Shown: positions 7,725 to 12,303 of the stretch, piece by piece
Position numbering within the stretch: the first letter of the stretch is position 1
Layout of the letters: the number at the start of each line of letters is the position of its first letter
NCBI GenBank assembly: GCA_028064935.1
Contig: JAPTWT010000328.1
Span: forward strand, 1 to 12,303
Reading direction: 5' to 3'
From: Gammaproteobacteria bacterium
GTDB lineage: Bacteria > Pseudomonadota > Gammaproteobacteria > Acidiferrobacterales > Acidiferrobacteraceae
Length of the DNA stretch: 12,303 nt
Translations under genes and position numbers: made by a program
Notes under the pieces: model-generated
Database searches by the model: none
What the model was told of the DNA's origin: nothing
The model's input: only the letters and a program-made list of their open reading frames with translations

Positions 7725-8713
7725 ACTGGGAATTTTGGTCGTGCTCATTTTCGTGGGGCTCGTATTTTCCCTGCTGTCCAATCAGTTTATGACCGCAGGC
7801 AACCTCTTTACCATGTTGCTGAATGTGACCGTGATTGCCCTTCTGTCATTGGGGCAAACGTTCGTATTACTCACCGGGGGCATTGATCTGTCAGTGGGAT
7901 CCGGGATCGCGCTGTCCGGTGTTCTTGCGGCCATGGTTCTACAGAGTAATGGCACGCTCTGGGAAGCCGTGGCGGTCGCGATTCTGTCCACGCTCGCTCT
8001 TGGTCTGGTCAATGGCGTGATCATTCATTATGTAAAGGTCCCGCCATTCATCACGACGTTTGCGACGATGAGCGTGACCGCCAGTATTCCGATGATCCTC
8101 ACACAGGCGAATCCCATAGCCATCGTGAAGCAGGGTTTTGCCCAGATCGGCGGAGGATTTCTCGGACCCATACCCATTCCGGTGCTCATTCTCGGTGTTC
8201 TCGCATTGCTGGCATGGCTGTTTTTGACCCGCACCTCGTTGGGCGTGCACATATACGCCACCGGGGGGAATCGGGATGCCGCGCGGCTGGCGGGGGTCAA
8301 CACGGCGAAAGTGGACCTGCTGGTATACGTCGTCAGCGGATTGATGTCGGGCTTGTGCGGGCTCATCGATGCGTCCCGCCTCATGTCCGGATTCCCGACG
8401 GCGGGCTCTGGTACATCGTTGTTCTTTTCGTATCGCGGGCGCCGTGGTTGGCGGTGTCAGTCTGTTCGGTGGCGTGGGATCGATTGTCGGGGCCCTGATC
8501 GGGTCTGTCCTCATCGGCACCATCATGGACGGATTGAACATCATCAACGTGAGCAGTTATTGGCAGCCATTGGTGATCGGGCTCATCATTCTGATTGCCG
8601 TGACGGTGGATACACTTCGGATGTCCCAGCGTCTGCGTCTTCCCACTGTGGAAGTTTTCCAGCGACTGTGGAGAAACGGTTCAAAGCCGCATCCAGGAAC
8701 GGGTCAAGGCTGA
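7705..8713 (+). pseudogene. CUT2 (RbsC-like) sugar ABC permease, interrupted by a +1 frameshift
   Basis: A ribose-type permease begins at ATG 7705 (GGAGG 9 nt upstream, overlapping the ATPase end). It shows the family hallmark LLTGGIDLSVGSGIALSG and several hydrophobic segments. After about 240 codons, at TAGSGTSLFFS, the reading frame turns into an arginine-rich nonsense tail ending at 8727. The expected continuation (IAGAVVGGVSLFGGVGSIVGALIGSVLIGTIMDGLN...) is present one frame over and ends cleanly at TGA 8711-8713. Removing one base between about 8424 and 8433, for example from the T4 run at 8425-8428, restores a protein of about 335 residues, normal for RbsC. No other damage is seen, so this is either a fresh mutation or a sequencing error. 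If real, the importer would lack its last membrane helices and fail. Confidence 0.85.
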
Positions 8714-8760
8714 TCCTTTGTCTTTGAAAGGAAGGGATGAGGCGAGGGCGCTTGTCCGGC

Positions 8761-10383
8761 TTGACCACACATACGGAACGGGGGATTCTCGGCATGACAA
8801 AAACGACTCGCAGTATGGCGACTTGGACAGCAGTGGGTTTTCTGGGCGTCATCTCAGTTGGAATTGCCATTGCTGTCACCCAAAAAAGCGCCAATGCGCT
8901 GCCAAACGCCAAAACGCTGCCGAGATACACGATCACCATTCAACTTCCCGGCAACACCGGCACACTGAACTCGCCGCAAAACCGGGTGCTGAAAGCGTTG
9001 ACGCTGCGATACGAAAAGATGCATCCAAATATCACGGTCGACTGGCAACCCATCGCCGGAAATCCGGGTATAACGCAGATGAACGCACAACTGGTCGCGA
9101 GGGCGTCAGCGCACTCGGCAATGGATGTCGTGTTTGAGCAGTACGGTCCTGTAAACTCAGGCTCCTTGCCACAGGGAATCCTGCAAAATCTGAAGCCCTA
9201 TTTGCTCCAGAAGAGCCCCTATGCAAAGGGATTCAAGACTTGGCTGGCAACTTGGAAATCCTCCACCCTTCCTTACATGAAGGCGCCAAACGGCAACATT
9301 GACATTCTGCTGGGATCCACCGTGGCCACAGAAATACTTTACAACAAGGCGGATTTTGCGAAGGCGGGAATTAAGACCGTTCCGGTAACCTACGCGCAAT
9401 GGGTCGCCGACATGGCAAAGCTGAAGAGGGTGGGGATCACCCCACTCATGTTCGGCACGGGTGGTCCGTGCAATCCATCCTGGTATGAGCGGAAATTTCA
9501 GAGCGCCTTGCTGCATTCCCAGATTTCCAAGTTTGACGTGAATCACCAACAAATCCTCACCGGATTGGACGTGGCGGTGGGCGTCAAGCGTGGGGTCATT
9601 TCCATGAAGAATCCCGCATACGCGGAAGGCTGGAAGCTGCTCGGCCAGTTGCGACCATATATGGCGCCTGGCCAGTCATCGTACGACGCCTGTTCAGGGC
9701 CAACGCAAAGCAGCCCCCCCCCTTTCGGAACTTCAACCCTTTGTACAGAACAAATTTGCCATGGCCTGGATGGGTTCTTGGGATATTCCGGATTTGAACC
9801 AGCTCGGATTTCGAGGCAAGTTCGGATTTTTCCCCTTTCCGACGATCACGAAGGAAACAACCCCTTATTCATCCAATGTAAACGTAACTGGAACCGTGGG
9901 GGGGCCGAACGGAGCGGGGGAATGGTCCGTGACATCACAAGCGGCCGATGCGTCCATGACACCCGCGAAGACAAAGTGGGTCATCAATTTTCTGCAATGG
10001 CTGTATGCTCCGCAGAATGAAGCTTCGTGGATCGCCGACTCCTCAAATAACGCGTACGTCCCTTTGATCAACGGGGCAAAACTGCCTGTCGGCTCCGTCC
10101 CCGGGTTGTCGGCATTGCTGCCGAAAAAATTCCCGCCGGCGACGGTCGATGCCATCACCAACGCTGCGCTGACTGCTCAGGCCCAAAACCAAGGTCTGCG
10201 CTTGATCCAAGCCTATGTGGGCGGCAGCATGACGTACAGCGCATTTGCCCAGCAATGGCAGACTTTATTGAATCAGGCCGCCCAGCAGTGGGCCCAGGCG
10301 AATAAGGTCAACCTCAGCAAATACTAGTTTCCACCGCATAGAAGAGTGGCGTCCTGACTCCTTGGCATGTCACCCGCCCTCTT
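8761..10383 (+). repeat. Tandem duplication, unit A (CUT1 binding protein plus 3' hairpin)
   Basis: This stretch aligns over its whole length with 10550-12165, with identity by eye well above 80 percent. The match covers about 33 nt before the likely start codon, the full coding region and the hairpin after the stop. The upstream parts differ: unit A follows the CUT2 permease directly, while unit B has its own operator and promoter. The divergence, with many silent changes, shows that the duplication is not recent. Confidence 0.85.
8794..10327 (+). pseudogene. CUT1-type sugar ABC transporter substrate-binding protein, copy 1, frameshifted at a C9 tract
   Basis: This is the paralogue of the protein encoded at 10583-12085. 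From ATG 8794 it has a normal signal peptide (MTKTTRSM, then a hydrophobic stretch to about residue 28) and no lipobox, followed by an SBP_bac_1-type mature chain beginning near TLPRYTITIQLPGNTG. At the nine-C run 9714-9722 the frame slips: QSSPPP continues into an unrelated tail ending at 10020. One C fewer restores QSSPPLSELQPFVQNKFAMAWMGSWDIPDL, matching the intact copy, and the restored frame runs cleanly to TAG at 10325-10327. An in-frame ATG at 8737 with AAAGGAAGGG directly upstream is an alternative start. A GGGGG site conserved in both paralogues and the signal peptide favour 8794. It lies 80 nt after the CUT2 permease and may be transcribed with that operon. Confidence 0.87.
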
Positions 10384-10388
10384 TATTT
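10342..10388 (+). terminator. Intrinsic terminator after the first CUT1 binding protein gene
   Basis: Arms AAGAG (10342-10346), GGCG (10348-10351) and TGAC (10355-10358) pair with GTCA (10369-10372), CGCC (10375-10378) and CTCTT (10379-10383), with small bulges. The descending arm runs into TTTATTTT (10382-10389). The hairpin plus T-rich tail ends the first transporter operon 14 nt after the stop codon and isolates it from the next promoter. Confidence 0.7.
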
Positions 10389-10420
10389 TGTCCAGCGGTG
10401 ACCAGCAACAAACAAACATA

Positions 10421-10430
10421 TTGTATACAA
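10421..10430. promoter_or_regulatory. Palindromic operator TTGTATACAA, probable GntR/FCD site (copy 2)
   Basis: This is identical to the palindrome at 4875-4884 and has the same 6-bp spacing to the -35 box. The identity between the two modules spans 22 bp (4874-4895 and 10420-10441), while the flanks are different, as expected for a selected site. Confidence 0.7.
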
Positions 10431-10436
10431 AATGTC

Positions 10437-10465
10437 TTGACGGAGTCGAGGGTGTTTGATATATG
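10437..10465 (+). promoter_or_regulatory. Predicted extended -10 promoter of the CUT1 transporter operon
   Basis: TTGACG (10437-10442) and TATATG (10460-10465) are 17 bp apart, with TG one base before the -10 box, the same layout as the promoter at 4891-4919. Transcription should start near 10472, inside a run of eight G (10470-10477). The remaining leader to the likely start codon at 10583 holds a short stem-loop (10506-10524) and no other clear signal. Confidence 0.65.
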
Positions 10466-10582
10466 TGTAGGGGGGGGCGATTGTGATGTCGAATTGACTT
10501 GGTTGAGTGAATCTTTCATTCGCTAATGTACGTTGACCTGAGGAAGAGATTCACAACACATACTGATCGGGGGCTTCTGAGC

Positions 10583-12085
10583 ATGGGAAAAACGGCTCGC
10601 AGAATCGGGACTGGCTTAGCGGCGTGTTCTTTGGGCGTCAGCTCGCTTGCAATTGCGGTCACGCCAGGTGCAGCAAGCGCCAGAACGCTGCCGAGGTACA
10701 CCATCACCATTCAACTTCCTGGCAACACAGGCACACTGAACTCTCCTCAAAACCGGGTGCTGAAAGCGCTGACCCTTCGATACGAAAGGATGCATCCAAA
10801 TATCACGGTCGACTGGCAACCCGCGCCGGGTACAATACCGCAGGTGAACGCGCAACTGGTGGCGAGGGCGTCCGCTCACGCGGCGACGGACGTCGTGCTT
10901 CAGTGGACCGGTGATTTCAGCGAATTGCCACAGGGAATTCTGCAAAATCTAAAACCCTATTTGCTCCGGAAGAGCCCCTATGCAAAGGGATACAAGACTT
11001 GGCTGGCAACGTGGAAATCTTCCACCCTGCCTTACATGGAGGCGCCAAACGGCAACATTGACATTCTGCTGGGGTCCACCGTCACTACAGAAATACTTTA
11101 TAACAAGGCAGATTTTGCGAAGGCAGGGATTAAGTCCGTTCCGACCACGTACGCAGAATGGTTGGCCGATATGGCCAAGCTAAAAAAGGCCGGGATCACT
11201 CCATTCATGTTCGGTACAGGGGGTGGTTGCGATCCAGGGTGGTATGAGACAAGATTTCAGAGCGCCTTGCTGCATTCGCAGATTGCCAAGTTCAATGTGA
11301 ACCACCAACACAACCTCACGGGACTGGACGTGGCGGTGGGCATCCAACGCGGTATCATTTCCATGAAGAATCCCGCCTATGCGGAAGGCTGGAAGCTGCT
11401 CGGCCAGTTGCGTCCGTATATGGCGCCGGGCCAGTCGTCGTACGATGCCTGTTCGGCTCCAACACAGAGCGGTCCTCCCCTTTCGGAACTCCAGCCCTTT
11501 GTACAGAACAAATTTGCCATGGCTTGGATGGGTTCTTGGGACATTCCCGATTTGAACCAGCTCGGATTTCGGGGCAAGTTTGGATTCTTTCCCTTTCCGA
11601 CGATCACCAAGGCGACAACCCCGTACTCAGTCAACCTGAATGTAACCGGAACCGTGGGGGGACCCAACGGATCCGGGAACTGGGGTGTGACATCACAAGC
11701 GGCGGACGCGTCCATGACGCCTGCAAAGACAGGGTGGGTCATCAATTTTCTGCAGTGGCTTTACGCTCCACAGAATGAAGCCTCGTGGATCGCCGACTCT
11801 TCAAATAACGCGTACATCCCTGTGATCAAGGGGACGAAAATGCCTCCTGGCTCTGTCCCCGGGTTATCGTCATTGCTGCCGAAAAAATTCCCGCCCCCAT
11901 CAGTCGGTGGTATTACCGGCGGCACGCTGACCGCTCAGGCCCAAAATGAAGGTCTTCGCTTGGTCCAGGCCTATGTGGGCGGCAGCATGACGTACAGCGC
12001 ATTTGCCCAGCAATGGCAGACTTTGTTGAATCAGGCCGCCCAGCAGTGGGCCCAAGCGAACAAGGTCAACCTCAGTAAATACTGA
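10583..12085 (+). CDS. CUT1-type sugar ABC transporter substrate-binding protein, copy 2 (intact)
   Basis: The 500-residue exported protein has a signal peptide at 1-33 (basic MGKTARR, hydrophobic core, AASA before the likely cleavage). A LAAC sequence at 12-15 resembles a lipobox but lies at the start of the hydrophobic core, so lipidation is doubtful. The mature chain has SBP_bac_1 features: PQNRVLKALTLRYERMHPNITVDW (55-78), ILYNKADFAKAGI (171-183), PTTYAEWLADMAKLKKAGITPF (187-208), FAMAWMGSWDIPDL (311-324) and QWLYAPQNEASWIA (391-404). Cys216 and Cys290 are kept in both paralogues and could form a disulfide. At 500 residues it is longer than many relatives. The start chosen has a GGGGG site at 9 nt; an in-frame ATG at 10526 lacks any ribosome binding site. 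It probably feeds the permease encoded just downstream. Ligand unknown. Confidence 0.9.
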   Translation: MGKTARRIGTGLAACSLGVSSLAIAVTPGAASARTLPRYTITIQLPGNTGTLNSPQNRVLKALTLRYERMHPNITVDWQPAPGTIPQVNAQLVARASAHAATDVVLQWTGDFSELPQGILQNLKPYLLRKSPYAKGYKTWLATWKSSTLPYMEAPNGNIDILLGSTVTTEILYNKADFAKAGIKSVPTTYAEWLADMAKLKKAGITPFMFGTGGGCDPGWYETRFQSALLHSQIAKFNVNHQHNLTGLDVAVGIQRGIISMKNPAYAEGWKLLGQLRPYMAPGQSSYDACSAPTQSGPPLSELQPFVQNKFAMAWMGSWDIPDLNQLGFRGKFGFFPFPTITKATTPYSVNLNVTGTVGGPNGSGNWGVTSQAADASMTPAKTGWVINFLQWLYAPQNEASWIADSSNNAYIPVIKGTKMPPGSVPGLSSLLPKKFPPPSVGGITGGTLTAQAQNEGLRLVQAYVGGSMTYSAFAQQWQTLLNQAAQQWAQANKVNLSKY

Positions 12086-12119
12086 GGACTTTATCCCATG
12101 TTCCCCAGTTCACTGCGCA

Positions 12120-12165
12120 GAAGAGCGGTGGCCTGACTCATTGACGAAGGTCAGCCCCGCTCTTC
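12120..12165 (+). other. Intergenic mRNA hairpin between binding protein and permease genes
   Basis: GAAGAGCGG (12120-12128) pairs with CCGCTCTTC (12157-12165). GG (12130-12131) pairs with CC (12155-12156), and CTGAC (12133-12137) with GTCAG (12150-12154), around a 12-nt loop. No T-run follows, so it is unlikely to be a full terminator. Such hairpins after binding protein genes are known to stabilise the upstream message or partly stop transcription, giving more binding protein than permease. That role is inferred here. Confidence 0.6.
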
Positions 12166-12188
12166 ACCATGTTCGGGAGGCGTGATAC

Positions 12189-12303
12189 ATGAAATGGAAA
12201 TCCATTTTGAGTGTGGTCTGTTCCGTACTTCTTCTCGTCATTACTTACGTTCCCTTTGTATTTGTCCTTGCCAATTCCATGAAGACGGGACAGCAGTACA
12301 TTG
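12189..12303 (+). CDS. CUT1 sugar ABC transporter permease, MalG-like, N-terminal fragment
   Basis: Only 38 codons are present before the window ends. ATG 12189 follows a GGGAGG site at 8 nt spacing. The peptide has a short basic start (MKWK), one membrane segment (about residues 6-27) and then NSMKTGQQYI. The pattern of a helix followed by a -NS(M/L)KT- stretch is typical of the N-terminus of MalG/LacG/AraQ-type permeases rather than the MalF type. Location after a CUT1 binding protein supports this. The fragment is too short to be certain. Confidence 0.65.
   Translation, partial: MKWKSILSVVCSVLLLVITYVPFVFVLANSMKTGQQYI

Larger units (their letters stand above)
10550..12165 (+). repeat. Tandem duplication, unit B (CUT1 binding protein plus 3' hairpin)
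   Basis: This is the partner of 8761-10383. The intact reading frame of this unit is what shows that the nine-C run in unit A carries one base too many. The hairpin at the 3' end is kept but has lost, or never had, the T-rich tail. Confidence 0.85.

Noticed and set aside
10506..10524. Stem-loop AGTGAAT-CTTTC-ATTCGCT in the CUT1 operon leader.
   Set aside because: Seven weak pairs including one G-T; no alternative structure, T-run or known riboswitch core was seen, so a regulatory role is not supported.
10616..10630. LAAC sequence in the second CUT1 binding protein as a lipobox.
   Set aside because: The cysteine lies at the beginning of the hydrophobic core and is absent from the paralogue, so lipidation there is unlikely.
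1..12303. Search by eye for CRISPR arrays, tRNA genes, insertion sequences and phage genes.
   Set aside because: No regularly spaced repeats, cloverleaf-like segments, transposase motifs or phage proteins were seen.

Overview
The window looks like part of a bacterial carbohydrate-utilisation locus. It is fairly GC-rich, uses strong GGAGG-type ribosome binding sites and non-ATG starts (TTG, GTG), and carries an FCD-type GntR regulator beside sugar ABC transporters. This fits a Bacillota (Firmicutes) bacterium, perhaps of the Alicyclobacillus type. That placement is inference with low certainty, because no rRNA or other marker gene is present.

Layout. Positions 4804 down to 1 hold a five-gene minus-strand catabolic operon. 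Its order is a PGDH_C-type NAD-dependent oxidoreductase, a short-chain dehydrogenase, a TIM-barrel sugar isomerase/epimerase-like protein, a GntR/FCD regulator and an AraB-type ribulokinase that runs off the left edge. Positions 4805-5063 are a divergent control region with two overlapping back-to-back promoters and a perfect palindrome (TTGTATACAA) of FadR/GntR operator type. Positions 5064-8713 encode a CUT2 (ribose type) ABC transporter: binding protein, double ATPase and a frameshifted permease. Positions 8794-10327 hold a CUT1-type binding protein broken at a C9 tract, followed by an intrinsic terminator. Positions 10420-10465 carry a second copy of the operator/promoter module. It drives an intact paralogue of the CUT1 binding protein (10583-12085), an intergenic hairpin and the start of a MalG-like permease cut by the right edge.

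How it fits together. The likely regulator (GntR/FCD) lies inside the catabolic operon. The same 22-bp block containing its probable operator precedes both transporter operons, so catabolism and two classes of sugar importer probably form one regulon answering one effector. The substrate cannot be read from sequence. The AraB-like kinase suggests a ketopentose or related sugar. The pairing of a PGDH_C oxidoreductase with a TIM-barrel isomerase-like protein resembles branched-sugar acid (D-apionate type) pathways, which is offered only as a hypothesis.

The two single-base frameshifts, in the CUT2 permease and the first CUT1 binding protein, are the main anomaly. Each leaves an otherwise clean reading frame, so they are either very recent inactivations or read errors. 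No RNA genes, insertion sequences or CRISPR arrays were seen.
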